NCBI RefSeq assembly: GCF_900607225.1
Contig: NZ_LR027842.1
Span: 841,802-905,801, forward strand
Source of the DNA: [Pseudopropionibacterium] massiliense
GTDB taxonomy: Bacteria; Actinomycetota; Actinomycetes; Propionibacteriales; Propionibacteriaceae
Direction of reading: 5' to 3'
DNA: 64,000 bases
Positions 28,596-38,057 of the stretch are shown here, in pieces. The stretch's first letter is position 1. Every line of letters begins with the position of its first letter. Below the pieces are notes generated by a model. It did no database searches. It saw only the letters and a list, made by a program, of their open reading frames with translations, and was not told the origin of the DNA. Made by a program: the position numbers and the translations under genes.

Positions 28596-29635
28596 GCGAA
28601 CCGCTGATCCTGGGGATCGAGTCCTCCTGCGACGAGACGGGCGTCGGCATCGTCCGCGGCGACCACCTGCTGGCCAACGAGGTCGCAAGCTCCGTCGACC
28701 TCCACGTGCGTTTCGGGGGAGTGGTGCCGGAGATCGCATCCCGTGCCCACCTGTCGGCCTTCGTGCCCACCCTGCGACGCGCCGTCGCCGCGGCCGACAT
28801 CGACCTGACGGAGGTCGACGCCATCGCCGTGACCGCCGGCCCCGGCCTGATGGGGGCTCTGCTGGTGGGGATCTCCGCCGCCAAGGCGCTCGCCGCCCAC
28901 CTCGGAAAACCGCTGTACGGGGTGAATCACCTCGTCGGGCACATCGCAGTCGACCTCCTCGACCACGGCCCCCTCCCGATGCCCGCCCTGGCGTTGCTGG
29001 TCTCCGGCGGCCACACCTCCCTGCTGCACGTCCGCGACCTGGCCCGAGACATCGAGGAACTGGGATCCACCATCGACGACGCCGCCGGCGAGGCCTACGA
29101 CAAGGTGGCGCGACTGCTCGGCCTGCCCTACCCGGGCGGCCCCGTCATCGACCGCGCCGCGGTCGACGGCGACCCCACGGCCATCCGTTTCCCGCGCGGC
29201 CTCACGGCGCGCCACGACCTTGAGAAACACCGCTTCGACTTCTCCTTCTCCGGCCTGAAGACCGCGGTGGCGCGCTGGGTGGAGACCGCCCGGGTGGAGG
29301 GGCGGGAGGTTCCCATGGACGACGTGTGCGCCAGCTTCCAGGAGGCGGTCGCCGACGTACTGGTCTCCAAGACCCTCGACGCCGCCCGGCATGCCGGAGT
29401 GGGGACGATCCTGCTCGGCGGGGGAGTGGCCGCCAACTCGAGGCTACGCGGACTGCTGGAGGAACGGGCCGCCGAAGAGGGGCTGGCGGTGCGGCGTCCG
29501 AGGCCGGGGCTGTGCACCGACAACGGCGCGATGATCGCCGCCGTCGGCCTGACGGCCGTGCGTGCGGGGCTGCCCCCGTCGTCGTTGGACTTCTCCGCCC
29601 AGACCGGGCTGCCGGTCACCCGGATCGTGATCTGA
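28592..29635 (+). CDS. tsaD: tRNA N6-adenosine threonylcarbamoyltransferase TsaD
   Basis: TsaD transfers the threonylcarbamoyl group to A37 of ANN-decoding tRNAs. The 347-residue protein has [10 protein letters not shown] at the N-terminus and two metal-binding His in VNHLVGHI. It also has SGGHTSL, the conserved [16 protein letters not shown], and [12 protein letters not shown] near the C-terminus. It overlaps rimI by 4 bases and ends the t6A operon. A spacer of about 150 bases follows before the peptide transporter. Confidence 0.96.
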   Translation: MSEPLILGIESSCDETGVGIVRGDHLLANEVASSVDLHVRFGGVVPEIASRAHLSAFVPTLRRAVAAADIDLTEVDAIAVTAGPGLMGALLVGISAAKALAAHLGKPLYGVNHLVGHIAVDLLDHGPLPMPALALLVSGGHTSLLHVRDLARDIEELGSTIDDAAGEAYDKVARLLGLPYPGGPVIDRAAVDGDPTAIRFPRGLTARHDLEKHRFDFSFSGLKTAVARWVETARVEGREVPMDDVCASFQEAVADVLVSKTLDAARHAGVGTILLGGGVAANSRLRGLLEERAAEEGLAVRRPRPGLCTDNGAMIAAVGLTAVRAGLPPSSLDFSAQTGLPVTRIVI

Positions 29636-29658
29636 CCATGGTCTGATGAGGGGCTCCC

Positions 29659-29673
29659 ACGTATCAGATACGT
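29659..29673. promoter_or_regulatory. 15-base palindrome upstream of the peptide transporter
   Basis: ACGTATC-A-GATACGT is a perfect inverted repeat about 55 bases upstream of a TAGGGT -10-like box (29727-29732), with the start codon at 29790. It is a candidate operator for the peptide ABC transporter. Confidence 0.45.
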
Positions 29674-29789
29674 AACAATCCGTCTCACAACCGTACCCCG
29701 GGGTGCGTGATGACTCCGGCTACCACTAGGGTCCGATGCCAACCGGTCCTGTAGTGGGACCGCATGTCGGCTCACGACAAGGAGAAAAC

Positions 29790-31616
29790 ATGAGGTTCAG
29801 GGGAACAAAGGCGGCCCTGGCTGTGCTGGTGAGCGGAGCACTGCTGCTCGGCGCCTGCACCAGCGGCGAGGATCCCGATACCGAGAACAGCACCCCCGGA
29901 GCAGCCGAGACCGTCGTCGGAGGTGGCGACCCCTGCATTCGCGACGCGGGCATCAAGGAAACCGCTGACGGCCAGGTGGTCTACAGCCCCGGCCCCGGAA
30001 ACTGGAGCGGGTACAACAACGTCACCAACGCCACCTACTCCACCTACAACTCGGTGGTGGCCGACCAGATGTTCGGTAATTTCTGGTACTTCGGAACCGA
30101 CGGCACGGTCTGCGAGGACAAGGAGTTCGGCACATCCGAGGTGGTGAGTCAGGATCCGCTCGAGGTGAAGTACACCATCGCCGACAACGCGAAGTGGTCC
30201 GACGGCACCCCGATCACCATCAACGACTACCTGCTGGACTGGGCGGCCCAGAACCCCGAGTTCCTCGTCCCGGGTCTGGCCAACGGGCAGAACAAGGACG
30301 CCGAGGCCGTCTTCAACCACGTCTCCACGACCTTCGCCGAGCAGGTTCCCGAGGGCCCGCAGGGCGAGGCGGGTTCCAAGACGTTCACCATCAAGTTCAA
30401 GGGACAGTACCCGGACTACAAGTCGGTTCTGTCCGCTCCCCTTCCAGCGCACGTCGTGGCCACGCAGTCCGGGCTGGAGCCGAACGCCCTGGCAACGGCC
30501 ATCCTGAACCGTGACGTTGAGACCGTGAAGTCGGCGGCCAAGTTCTGGAACGATGGATGGATCTTCCAGCCCGGACAGCTTCCCGACGCATCCCTCATCC
30601 CGTCCTCGAACCGCTACCAGCTGAAGCAGGGCGGTTGGAAGGACACCACCCTCACCCTCGAGGCGAATCCGAACTACTGGGGCACCCCGGCGGCGACGAA
30701 GAACCTGGTGTTCTCCTACGTGGCCGACAACCAGATGTCGCAGTCGCTGCAGAACGGCGACCTGGACGTGATTCGCCCGCAGGCCACCGTCGACACCGTC
30801 AAACGGTTGCAGGGCATCGGCTCCTCCATCCAGGTGGCCACCACCTCGGAGATGACCTGGGAGCACCTGGACTTCAACTTCCGCGACAGCAACGTCTTCT
30901 CCGACGCCCAGGGCGGCAAGAAGCTGCGTGAGGCCTTCGCGCACTGCGTGCCGCGCCAGACCATCCTCGACCGGCTCATCAAGCCGATCAAGGAGGACGC
31001 GCAGCTGCTGAACGCCCGCGAGGTCCTGCCCTTCCAGCCGAACTACCAGGAGGTCACCTCCAAGTCCTACGACGGCCGCTACGACCAGGTCGACATCGAG
31101 AAGTCCAAGCAGCTGGTCGCGGAGAGCGGCGTCCAGACCCCGATCAAGGTCCGCATCGGCTACAAGGCCGGCAACCAGCGGCGCACGGAGACCGTCGCGG
31201 CCATCCAGTCCTCCTGCAAGGACGCCGGTTTCGAGGTTGTGGACGCAGCCGCCCAGGACTTCTTCGAGAACGCGATCGTCAAGGGCGACTACGAGGTGGC
31301 GCTATACGCCTGGTCCGGTTCCGGACTCCTCACCACCGGCCAGAACATCCAGGCGACCGGCAGGCCCCAGAACTACGGCCAGTACTCCAACGCCACGGTC
31401 GACCAGGCCTGGAACAAGCTGACCAACACCCTCGACTCCAAGGAGCAGGTGGAGCAGATCACGACCATCGAGAAGGAGCTGTGGGATTCGCTGTTCAACA
31501 TCCCGCTCTACTCCCATCCCGGGGTGGTGGCGTGGAACTCCAAGGTGGGCAACGTGAGGGTCACGGCGGCCCAGTCCACGGTGTCCTGGAACGCCTTCCA
31601 GTGGCAGATGCGCTGA
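29790..31616 (+). CDS. Peptide ABC transporter substrate-binding lipoprotein (family 5)
   Basis: The 608-residue lipoprotein has a signal peptide ending LLLGAC (Cys 23). The mature part is the family 5 (DppA/OppA) binding fold, with WSDGTPITINDYLLDW, LTLEANPNYWG and LREAFAHCV typical of the class. It captures oligopeptides or a similar extracellular solute for the permeases downstream. ATG 29790 has AAGGAG at good spacing. It is separated from the permease genes by a strong hairpin, which probably keeps its mRNA more abundant. Exact ligand unknown. Confidence 0.9.
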   Translation: MRFRGTKAALAVLVSGALLLGACTSGEDPDTENSTPGAAETVVGGGDPCIRDAGIKETADGQVVYSPGPGNWSGYNNVTNATYSTYNSVVADQMFGNFWYFGTDGTVCEDKEFGTSEVVSQDPLEVKYTIADNAKWSDGTPITINDYLLDWAAQNPEFLVPGLANGQNKDAEAVFNHVSTTFAEQVPEGPQGEAGSKTFTIKFKGQYPDYKSVLSAPLPAHVVATQSGLEPNALATAILNRDVETVKSAAKFWNDGWIFQPGQLPDASLIPSSNRYQLKQGGWKDTTLTLEANPNYWGTPAATKNLVFSYVADNQMSQSLQNGDLDVIRPQATVDTVKRLQGIGSSIQVATTSEMTWEHLDFNFRDSNVFSDAQGGKKLREAFAHCVPRQTILDRLIKPIKEDAQLLNAREVLPFQPNYQEVTSKSYDGRYDQVDIEKSKQLVAESGVQTPIKVRIGYKAGNQRRTETVAAIQSSCKDAGFEVVDAAAQDFFENAIVKGDYEVALYAWSGSGLLTTGQNIQATGRPQNYGQYSNATVDQAWNKLTNTLDSKEQVEQITTIEKELWDSLFNIPLYSHPGVVAWNSKVGNVRVTAAQSTVSWNAFQWQMR

Positions 31617-31643
31617 CGCAGAACTGATCTGCCCCGATCCCGA

Positions 31644-31681
31644 CCGAGGGGGTGGATGGCCGCGGCCATCCACCCCCTCGG
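31644..31681 (+). terminator. Perfect hairpin between binding-protein and permease genes
   Basis: Two 18-base arms (31644-31661, 31664-31681) pair perfectly around GC. With no T tract it may attenuate transcription or protect the 3' end of the upstream message. A second, smaller hairpin (GCCGGG/CCCGGC, 31772-31789) precedes the permease start. Confidence 0.7.
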
Positions 31682-31811
31682 CCTTCACAGAGGGACTGAG
31701 TGTCCCAAAACCTGGACCACGACGAGCGAAGGGTTGCCTCGGAGTGCTCTATTATCTGGCGCTATGGGTCAGCCGGGCGTTGGCCCGGCAGCCTCCTGAA
31801 AAGGAACTCTC

Positions 31812-33332
31812 GTGATCAAGTACATTGCCAAACGCTTGGGAATCTCGTTGTTGGTTCTCCTGCTGGGCTCCTTGCTGATGTTCATCCTGGTGATCAACGC
31901 CGGCGACCCGCTGGCGGATCTGCGTGAATCGAACTCGCCCAACAGGGACAACCTGATTCGTCAGCGCACCCTCCTCCTGGGGCTCGACAAGCCCTGGTAC
32001 GAGCGTTACCTGAACTGGCTCGGAGGAGCTGCCAAGTGCCTGTACGGGCAGTGTGACCTGGGCACCGCATCGAACGGCCAGTCCGTGAACGCCCTGATCG
32101 CGTCGGCGGCCGGGGTCTCGATCCGGTTGGTGATCCTGGCCACGTGCTTGGCCATCGTCACCGGTGTCACCCTGGGTATCCTGACCGCGATCCGGCAGTA
32201 CAGCGGATTCGACTACGCCATCACGATGATGGCCTTCGTGTTCTTCTCCCTCCCGGTGTTCTGGTTCGCGGTGCTGCTGAAGCAGTACGCCGCAATCGAC
32301 TTCAACAACTGGATAGAGAAGGCCCGCTTCACACCGTTGGCGATAGTGGTCACGGCCCTGGTGCTCGCCTTCATCGTCGCGGCGGTCGTCGGTGGCCCGT
32401 GGAAGCGGCGCCTGATCACCTTCGGGATCCTGGCCGCGAGCTTCGCCGCGATCATGGTCTACTTCGACGCGGTGCGCTGGTTCCGCCGCCCCGCGGTGGG
32501 CATCCCGGTCTACATCCTGTTGGTGATCGGCATCGGGGCCCTGATGATCGTGCTCACCAGCGGTTTCGAGAACAAGAAGGTGCGCAACGCTGTAGGGGCC
32601 ACCGCCCTGGTGAGCATCGTCGGATACTCCGTGCTGCGCGGGGTCCTGATGAAGACCCCTTCCATTCCGCTGCTGCTCGGCCTGCTGGTCGTCGCCATCG
32701 GGGCCGGGATCGCGGCGGGTCAGCTGCTGGGCGGTTTCTCCAGACGCCAGGCCAGTTTTGCCTCGGCGATCACGGGGCTGCTCGCCTCCCTGGCTGCGCT
32801 GATCGATCTGCTGCTCAGCAACTGGGCGGCCTACCTGGCCAAGGTGAGCCGCCCGATCTCGACCATCGGGGCTTCCACGCCGAACCTGGAGACCACGTGG
32901 TGGGGTGAGACGATCGACGGCCTCACCCACCTGCTGCTGCCCACCATCGCCCTGACCCTGATCTCGATCGCTTCCTACACCCGTTACACGCGGGCCTCGA
33001 TGCTGGAGGTCCTGAACCAGGACTACATCCGCACCGCGCGTTCCAAGGGCGTCTCCGAGCGCAAGGTCATCACCCGGCACGCGCTGCGCAACGCCCTGAT
33101 CCCGCTCGCCACCATCGTGGCCTTCGACTTCGCCAATCTCATCGGCGGTGCCGTCATCACGGAGACGGTGTTCGCCTGGCAGGGCATGGGCACCCTGTTC
33201 AAGGAAGGTCTGCAGGCAGCCGACCCGATGCGGGTGATGGGCTTCTTCCTGGTCACCGGAACGGCCGCCGTGGTGATGAACATGCTGGCCGACCTCGCCT
33301 ATGCCTTCCTCGACCCGAGGATCTCCCGATGA
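31812..33332 (+). CDS. Peptide ABC transporter permease, DppB-type, oversized
   Basis: A 506-residue membrane permease, well above the usual 310-340. The N-terminal segment (IKYIAKRLGISLLVLLLG) and C-terminal half are ordinary DppB. The coupling loop around DYIRTARSKGVSERKVITRHALRN carries the EAA motif, followed by GGAVITETVFAWQGMG. Between about residues 170 and 330 lies an extra block with four or five hydrophobic segments of unknown role. GTG 31812 has AAGGA upstream. The stop overlaps the second permease start by 4 bases. It works with the binding protein at 29790 and the fused ATPase at 34372. Confidence 0.88.
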   Translation: MIKYIAKRLGISLLVLLLGSLLMFILVINAGDPLADLRESNSPNRDNLIRQRTLLLGLDKPWYERYLNWLGGAAKCLYGQCDLGTASNGQSVNALIASAAGVSIRLVILATCLAIVTGVTLGILTAIRQYSGFDYAITMMAFVFFSLPVFWFAVLLKQYAAIDFNNWIEKARFTPLAIVVTALVLAFIVAAVVGGPWKRRLITFGILAASFAAIMVYFDAVRWFRRPAVGIPVYILLVIGIGALMIVLTSGFENKKVRNAVGATALVSIVGYSVLRGVLMKTPSIPLLLGLLVVAIGAGIAAGQLLGGFSRRQASFASAITGLLASLAALIDLLLSNWAAYLAKVSRPISTIGASTPNLETTWWGETIDGLTHLLLPTIALTLISIASYTRYTRASMLEVLNQDYIRTARSKGVSERKVITRHALRNALIPLATIVAFDFANLIGGAVITETVFAWQGMGTLFKEGLQAADPMRVMGFFLVTGTAAVVMNMLADLAYAFLDPRISR

Positions 33333-34357
33333 GCGCCAAAGAATCCGAGGAAATAATGTCCGATCAGACCACTTCCGAGCAGACCACCCCGGAGCAGAAC
33401 GCCCCGGAATCGGTCGACTACGACCTCGACGAGGACCTCGACAAGGCGGGCGGCAAGTCCTATTCGCAGGGCTCGCTGGTGTGGCGCCGCTTCCTGCACC
33501 ACAAGGGAGCGATGGTCGCCAGCGCCATCCTGATCCTGGTTATCCTGCTCGCCTTCACATCCACGGGGGTGGGTTTCCTGCCGGGATGGTGGCCGAAGAA
33601 CCACGTCGACCTCTACCCCTTCCCCCAGGGCAGCCCCAATGGAGAACCCACCCTGCGGTTCTGGCCGTTCACCCTGGGCGAGCACCCCTTCGGGCAGGAC
33701 ACCATCGGCAAGGACTACTTCGCACTGGTGATGCAGGGCACCCAGAAGTCCGTGATCATCGCCTTCATGGTCGGCCTGATCGCCACTGCGATCGGAACCC
33801 TCATCGGCGGCGCCGCCGGTTATTTCCGGGGACGCGTCGAGTCCATCCTGATGCGGGCCACCGACCTGGTGATCATCATTCCGTTACTGGTCCTGGCCGC
33901 AGTGCTGGGCCGCATGGTCGACGGCGCGAACATCTACGTCCTGGCCTGCGTGCTGGGTCTCGTGGTGTGGACCGGAATGGCGCGCCTGGTGCGTGGCGAG
34001 GTGCTCTCGCTGCGGGAGCGAGAATTCGTGCACGCCGCCAAGGCCATCGGCACCTCGAACTGGCGCATCATCTTCCGGCACATCCTGCCGAACTGCATCG
34101 GCACCATCGTGGTGAACTCGACGCTGCTGATCGCCTCGGCCATCCTGCTGGAGACCGCACTGTCCTACCTGGGCTTCGGTGTGCGGGCACCGGAATCGTC
34201 GCTGGGCCTGCTGATCTCCCAGAACCAGGAGGCCATGGACACCCGACCCTGGCTGTTCTGGTGGCCGGGCCTGTTCATCCTGGTCATCGCGCTGTGCGTC
34301 AACTTCATCGGCGACGGCCTGCGCGACGCCTTCGACCCGCGGCAGCAGATGGACTGA
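33329..34357 (+). CDS. Peptide ABC transporter permease, DppC-type
   Basis: A 342-residue second permease of the family 5 importer. About 45 N-terminal residues are acidic and Thr/Gln-rich, followed by the DppC cytoplasmic segment (VWRRFLHHKGAMVAS) and six membrane segments. The EAA loop is REFVHAAKAIGTSNWRIIFRHILPN. HPFGQDTIGKDYFALVM is the usual extracellular-loop motif. The ATG at 33329 overlaps the previous stop (ATGA); ATG 33356 is an alternative nine codons in. The ATPase gene begins 14 bases later. Confidence 0.91.
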   Translation: MSAKESEEIMSDQTTSEQTTPEQNAPESVDYDLDEDLDKAGGKSYSQGSLVWRRFLHHKGAMVASAILILVILLAFTSTGVGFLPGWWPKNHVDLYPFPQGSPNGEPTLRFWPFTLGEHPFGQDTIGKDYFALVMQGTQKSVIIAFMVGLIATAIGTLIGGAAGYFRGRVESILMRATDLVIIIPLLVLAAVLGRMVDGANIYVLACVLGLVVWTGMARLVRGEVLSLREREFVHAAKAIGTSNWRIIFRHILPNCIGTIVVNSTLLIASAILLETALSYLGFGVRAPESSLGLLISQNQEAMDTRPWLFWWPGLFILVIALCVNFIGDGLRDAFDPRQQMD

Positions 34358-34371
34358 GGGGAAAGAAACAA

Positions 34372-36129
34372 ATGAGCACCGAAGTGAATGAGACAACACC
34401 CCCCACCCAGGAGACCGAGCCCGTGCTCCAGTTCCAGGAACTGGACGTCAACTTCCGCACCGAGTTCGGGCGGGTCCACGCCGTCAAGGGCGTCAGCCTC
34501 GTGGTCAAACCCGGCGAGGTGGTCGCCCTGGTCGGCGAATCCGGTTCCGGCAAGTCGGTGACGGCCACCACGGCCCTCGGCCTACTGCCCAAGACGGCAC
34601 GCATCACCGGCGACACAATGGTGGCGGACAAGACCGTCGGGAAGCTCAACCCGCGGGAACTGCGCGGCCTGCGAGGCAACCGCGTCGCCATGGTCTTCCA
34701 GGAACCGATGACCGCCCTCAACCCGGTCATCAAGATCGGTGAGCAGCTCACCGAATCGATGGAGGTGCACAACGTCGCCCACGGCGAGGTCGCCTGGCAG
34801 AAGGCCATCGATCTGCTCAAAGCCGTCGGCATCCCGAACGCGGAACGACGCGTCAAGCAGTACCCCCACGAGCTCTCCGGCGGCATGAGGCAACGCGTGG
34901 TGATCGCCATGGCCCTGGCATGTGATCCCGAGGTGATCATCGCCGACGAACCCACCACGGCCCTCGACGTGACCGTGCAGGCCGACATCCTGGACCTGCT
35001 GAGGTCGTTGAAGGAGAAGCTGAACACCGGAATCCTGCTCATCACCCACAACATGGGTGTCGTGGCGGACATGGCCGACCGGGTCGCGGTGATGTTCAAG
35101 GGCAACATCGTCGAACGCGGCACCGCGGAGGAGGTCCTCCTCAATCCGCAGCATCCCTACACCAAGAAACTGCTGGACGCGGTGCCGCACCTGGGTGCGG
35201 GACACGGCCAGTTCGGTTCCGCGCCGCACGACGTCGCCGAGAATGCCGAATCGGCACTCGACGTCAATGAACTGGTCGTGGAGTACAAGCGGACCGGCAA
35301 GAAGCCGTTCCGAGCCGTTGACGGCGTCACCTTCGACGTCAAACGCGGCGAGATCGTCGGCCTGGTGGGGGAGTCGGGTTCCGGGAAATCAACCATCGGC
35401 AGGGCGCTGCTGGGATTGATCCCAGCAGCCGGGGGCAACGTGAAGGTGCTCGGTCAGCAGCTGGTTCACGGAAGCTCGAAGCGCGCATCGCAGGGAAAGG
35501 GCCTGAAGGAACTGCGGCGCCGCATCGGGGTGATCTTCCAGGACCCGGCCGCATCCCTCAACCCGCGTCTGCCCATCGGCGACGTGATCTCCGAGCCACT
35601 GGAGGTGCACAGGGTCGGGGACAAGGCGTCGCGGCAGAAACGGGTCTACGAACTGCTGGATGCCGTCGAACTCCCGAAGAGCGCCTTCAACCGATATCCC
35701 CACGAACTCTCCGGCGGCCAGAGGCAACGCGTCTCGATCGCCCGCGCGCTCTCGCTGAGCCCGGACCTGCTGGTCGCCGACGAACCCACCTCGGCCCTCG
35801 ACGTCTCGGTGCAGGCCCAGGTGTTGGGCATGTTGACCGACCTCCAACGCGACTTCGGGTTCGCGTGCCTGTTCATCAGCCACGACCTGGCCGTCATCGA
35901 CTCCCTCGCCCACCGGGTCGTCGTGATGCAGCACGGCAAGATCGTCGAGAAGGGCGACCGGCAGCAGGTGCTGCTCGACCCGCAGGAGGAGTACACCAAG
36001 CGTCTCCTGGCGGCCGCGCCCGTCCCGGACCCCATCGAGCAGCGCAAGCGGCGCGAGGAACGTCACCGCCTGCTGGAGGCGCTGGGCGACGAGATCGTGG
36101 AAATCGACACCCGGGAACTGGATCAGTAA
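34372..36129 (+). CDS. Peptide ABC transporter fused ATPases (DppD-DppF type)
   Basis: A 585-residue protein with two complete nucleotide-binding domains in one chain, replacing the separate DppD and DppF subunits. Domain 1 (about 18-275) has [16 protein letters not shown] and ADEPTTALD. Domain 2 (about 300-560) has [17 protein letters not shown] and ADEPTSALD. Each is followed by the family C-terminal segment (HPYTKKLL and EEYTKRLL). It energises import through the two permeases. ATG 34372 follows a GGGGAAAG site. The operon ends here at a hairpin. Confidence 0.94.
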   Translation: MSTEVNETTPPTQETEPVLQFQELDVNFRTEFGRVHAVKGVSLVVKPGEVVALVGESGSGKSVTATTALGLLPKTARITGDTMVADKTVGKLNPRELRGLRGNRVAMVFQEPMTALNPVIKIGEQLTESMEVHNVAHGEVAWQKAIDLLKAVGIPNAERRVKQYPHELSGGMRQRVVIAMALACDPEVIIADEPTTALDVTVQADILDLLRSLKEKLNTGILLITHNMGVVADMADRVAVMFKGNIVERGTAEEVLLNPQHPYTKKLLDAVPHLGAGHGQFGSAPHDVAENAESALDVNELVVEYKRTGKKPFRAVDGVTFDVKRGEIVGLVGESGSGKSTIGRALLGLIPAAGGNVKVLGQQLVHGSSKRASQGKGLKELRRRIGVIFQDPAASLNPRLPIGDVISEPLEVHRVGDKASRQKRVYELLDAVELPKSAFNRYPHELSGGQRQRVSIARALSLSPDLLVADEPTSALDVSVQAQVLGMLTDLQRDFGFACLFISHDLAVIDSLAHRVVVMQHGKIVEKGDRQQVLLDPQEEYTKRLLAAAPVPDPIEQRKRREERHRLLEALGDEIVEIDTRELDQ

Positions 36130-36156
36130 CGGTTTCTTGACCTGGGCTGACGGGGT

Positions 36157-36180
36157 CGGGGGAAAACGTTCATTCCCCCG
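36157..36180. terminator. Bidirectional hairpin between convergent genes
   Basis: CGGGGGAA (36157-36164) pairs with TTCCCCCG (36173-36180). The loop contains the stop codon of the S4 gene on the minus strand. It follows the peptide transporter operon by 27 bases. Confidence 0.55.
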
Positions 36181-36529
36181 CCCCCATCAGTTTGTCGATG
36201 GCCCTGCGGTCCTTCTTCGTCGGGCGGCCTGCGCCGCGGTCGCGCCTGGCCACCGGGACGTTGAGGAACGCGGGGCGTTCGGGGGAGTGATCGACGTAGG
36301 CCTTCCGTGCGATGGGCGCACCGACCCGTTTGCTCAGCAGCTCCACCACCTCGAACTCCCGCGTCCAGCCGGGTTCCTTCACGGTGACGCGGTCCCCGGG
36401 CCTGACCGCGTGGGCGGCCTTCACCGGATCGCCGTTGAGCCGGACGTGCCCGCCGGAGACGGCCTTCGTCGCCAGCGAACGGGTCTTGAAAAGCCGCACG
36501 CTCCACAACCACACGTCGATTCGGGTCAT
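36170..36529 (-). CDS. S4-domain RNA-binding protein (Hsp15-like)
   Basis: A 119-residue protein with one S4 RNA-binding domain at the N-terminus (about residues 3-65; RIDVWLWSVRLFKTRSLATKAV, GHVRLNG and AVRPGDRV). A basic C-terminal tail rich in Arg and Lys follows. This matches the Hsp15/HslR family, which in E. coli recycles 50S subunits carrying stalled nascent chains. The role in actinobacteria is inferred from the family. A TAGAAT box lies six bases before the ATG, suggesting a leaderless mRNA. Confidence 0.85.
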   Translation of the reverse strand: MTRIDVWLWSVRLFKTRSLATKAVSGGHVRLNGDPVKAAHAVRPGDRVTVKEPGWTREFEVVELLSKRVGAPIARKAYVDHSPERPAFLNVPVARRDRGAGRPTKKDRRAIDKLMGAGE

Positions 36530-36535
36530 GTGAGG

Positions 36536-36541
36536 ATTCTA
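36536..36541 (-). promoter_or_regulatory. Leaderless -10 box of the S4-domain gene
   Basis: TAGAAT on the minus strand, then CCTCAC, then the ATG at 36529. Confidence 0.5.
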
Positions 36542-36588
36542 AAAGGTTCGCGGACGAACACCGATCAGCAGGTTTTCCGCGAACCATG

Positions 36589-36764
36589 TGGTTTCGACAC
36601 AGCCGGTTCAACCGGCTTTGGAGGGGTAAAGCTGGTTGAGCCGGGCCGCGACGAAGGAGTGGCCCGTGTCGAAACCACTCCGGTGGTTGAGTGACAGACC
36701 CGGCCACGGAGGCCTTGGTTTCGACTCGGCTGGCTCGCTGACGCTCGCCGGCCGGCTCAACCAA
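36589..36764. repeat. Cluster of three GGTTGAG...TCGAAACC-type repeats
   Basis: The gene-free stretch 36542-36856 contains three related elements (36589-36617, 36631-36678, 36715-36764). Each joins a GGTTTCGAC or GTCGAAACC end to a GGTTGAGCC or GGCTCAACC end across GC-rich sequence, in both orientations. A fourth copy lies at 61033-61083. They look like a dispersed intergenic repeat family, akin in behaviour to REP elements. Confidence 0.7.
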
Positions 36765-36765
36765 C

Positions 36766-36839
36766 TTTGGGGAGGATGCGCTCGCGGGCCGGCCCAACCG
36801 AGTTTGGGGAGGAGACGTTCGCGGGCCGGCCCAACCGGC
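36766..36839. repeat. Two tandem 37-base near-copies
   Basis: Unit 36766-36802 is followed directly by unit 36803-36839. Both run from TTTGGGGAGGA through TCGCGGGCCGGCCCAACC. They carry the same inverted CAACC end as the neighbouring repeats and probably arose by local duplication. Confidence 0.75.
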
Positions 36840-36856
36840 TTCGGTGGGGAAACCCT

Positions 36857-36862
36857 TAGGCT
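36857..36862 (+). promoter_or_regulatory. Leaderless -10 box of the THUMP-like methyltransferase gene
   Basis: TAGGCT is six bases before GTG 36869. Confidence 0.5.
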
Positions 36863-36868
36863 GCGGGT

Positions 36869-38005
36869 GTGGACATTCTGAGCGACGATGGCGCCCTGGC
36901 CCTGGAGATGGCGGCGGCGGAGGCCGACCCGGATTCGCTCGGTGCCGCCGAGCGGATGCGGCGCCGCTTCCCGCCGGAGCTGGCCGCCGCGGCCCTGACC
37001 CAGGTGACCCTGAGGCGACGGGCCCGGGGGAAACTGCCGATGGCGGACCGGATGTTCTTCACCCCCGACGGGCTCGAACAAGCGACCCGCTGGGTGGTCG
37101 CCCGGTGGCGCGCCGCGCGGTTCATCGACGCCGGGGTCACCGACGTGTGGGACCTGGGATGCGGCATCGGGGTCGACGCGATGGCCTTCGCGGGGGCGGG
37201 CCTCGGGGTCCATGCGGTCGAATCGGATCCCGCTACCGCCGCCCTCGCCCGGGCCAACCTGGCCCTGGTCGGGGGCGGGGAGGTGACCGTGGGGCGCGCC
37301 GAGGATGCGTGGGTTCCCGAGGGCTGCGGGATCTTCCTCGACCCGGCCCGCCGCACCGAGCGGGGCCGAACCTGGGATGTCGCCGACCTCACCCCTCCCT
37401 GGTCCCTGGTGGAGAACCATCTGAGGGGGGAGCGGGTGGTTCTCGCCAAACTCGGCCCCGGGCTGCCGAAACAACTCATCCCGGAAGGCGTCGGCGCGGC
37501 CTGGGTATCGGTGGGGGGCGACGTGGTCGAGTTGATGTTGAGCAACGCCTCGGATCCCGGTCCCCGGGCGGTCGTGTTCCCCCGGGGAGAGCCCGGACCC
37601 CAGGTCCTGACCGGGGGCGCCGCCCCGCTGCCCGTCGGCCCGCCCGGGAGGTTCATCCACGAACCCGACAACGCGGTCATCCGCGCCGGCCTCGTGGCCG
37701 ACTCGGCGCCCGGCGGCTGGCTGCTGGCCCCCGGGGTGGCCTACGTCTCCTCCGACTCCCCGATCGGCGGCCCCTTCGTCACCTCCTACCGGGTGATCGA
37801 GGTGCTCGACCACGACGTCACCACCCTCAGGCGGTGGGTCAAACAGCACCGGATCGGGCGGCTGGAGATCAAACGGCGCGCCATCGACGTCGACCCCGCC
37901 GTGCTGCGGAAACAACTGAAACCGAGGGGCGACGGGGCGGCGACCCTGCTGCTGGCCCGGACCGTCGCCGGAGCCAGGGCCTTCGTGGTCGAACGGGTGG
38001 GTTGA
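36869..38005 (+). CDS. THUMP-like class I SAM-dependent methyltransferase
   Basis: A 378-residue protein. An N-terminal helical part (RMRRRFPPELAAAALTQVTLRRRARGKL) precedes a Rossmann methyltransferase core with WDLGCGIGVDAMAFA (about residues 92-106), HAVESDP and FLDPARRTERGR, where DPARR takes the place of the NPPY-like motif. The C-terminal region (about 280-378) resembles the THUMP-like domain found with such enzymes, ending with EIKRRAIDVDP. This conserved actinobacterial family is presumed to act on RNA; the substrate is unknown. The GTG start is supported by a TAGGCT box 6 bases upstream. Confidence 0.82.
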   Translation: MDILSDDGALALEMAAAEADPDSLGAAERMRRRFPPELAAAALTQVTLRRRARGKLPMADRMFFTPDGLEQATRWVVARWRAARFIDAGVTDVWDLGCGIGVDAMAFAGAGLGVHAVESDPATAALARANLALVGGGEVTVGRAEDAWVPEGCGIFLDPARRTERGRTWDVADLTPPWSLVENHLRGERVVLAKLGPGLPKQLIPEGVGAAWVSVGGDVVELMLSNASDPGPRAVVFPRGEPGPQVLTGGAAPLPVGPPGRFIHEPDNAVIRAGLVADSAPGGWLLAPGVAYVSSDSPIGGPFVTSYRVIEVLDHDVTTLRRWVKQHRIGRLEIKRRAIDVDPAVLRKQLKPRGDGAATLLLARTVAGARAFVVERVG

Positions 38006-38033
38006 CCTGCTCACCGACGCCTGTGGTGCCAGA

Positions 38034-38051
38034 TATAGCAATTGCTATAAC
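38034..38051 (+). promoter_or_regulatory. 16-base perfect palindrome overlapping the -10 box of the HTH-MNT gene
   Basis: TATAGCAATTGCTATA (38034-38049) is a perfect palindrome in otherwise GC-rich DNA. Its right end overlaps TATAAC (38046-38051), a -10 box six bases before ATG 38058. This is the geometry of an autorepressor site. Confidence 0.65.
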
Positions 38052-38057
38052 TTTGTC

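Noticed and set aside
36766..36839. Tandem 37-base units as a possible CRISPR
   Set aside because: Only two adjoining units with no spacer between them and no cas gene nearby. They belong to the dispersed repeat family.
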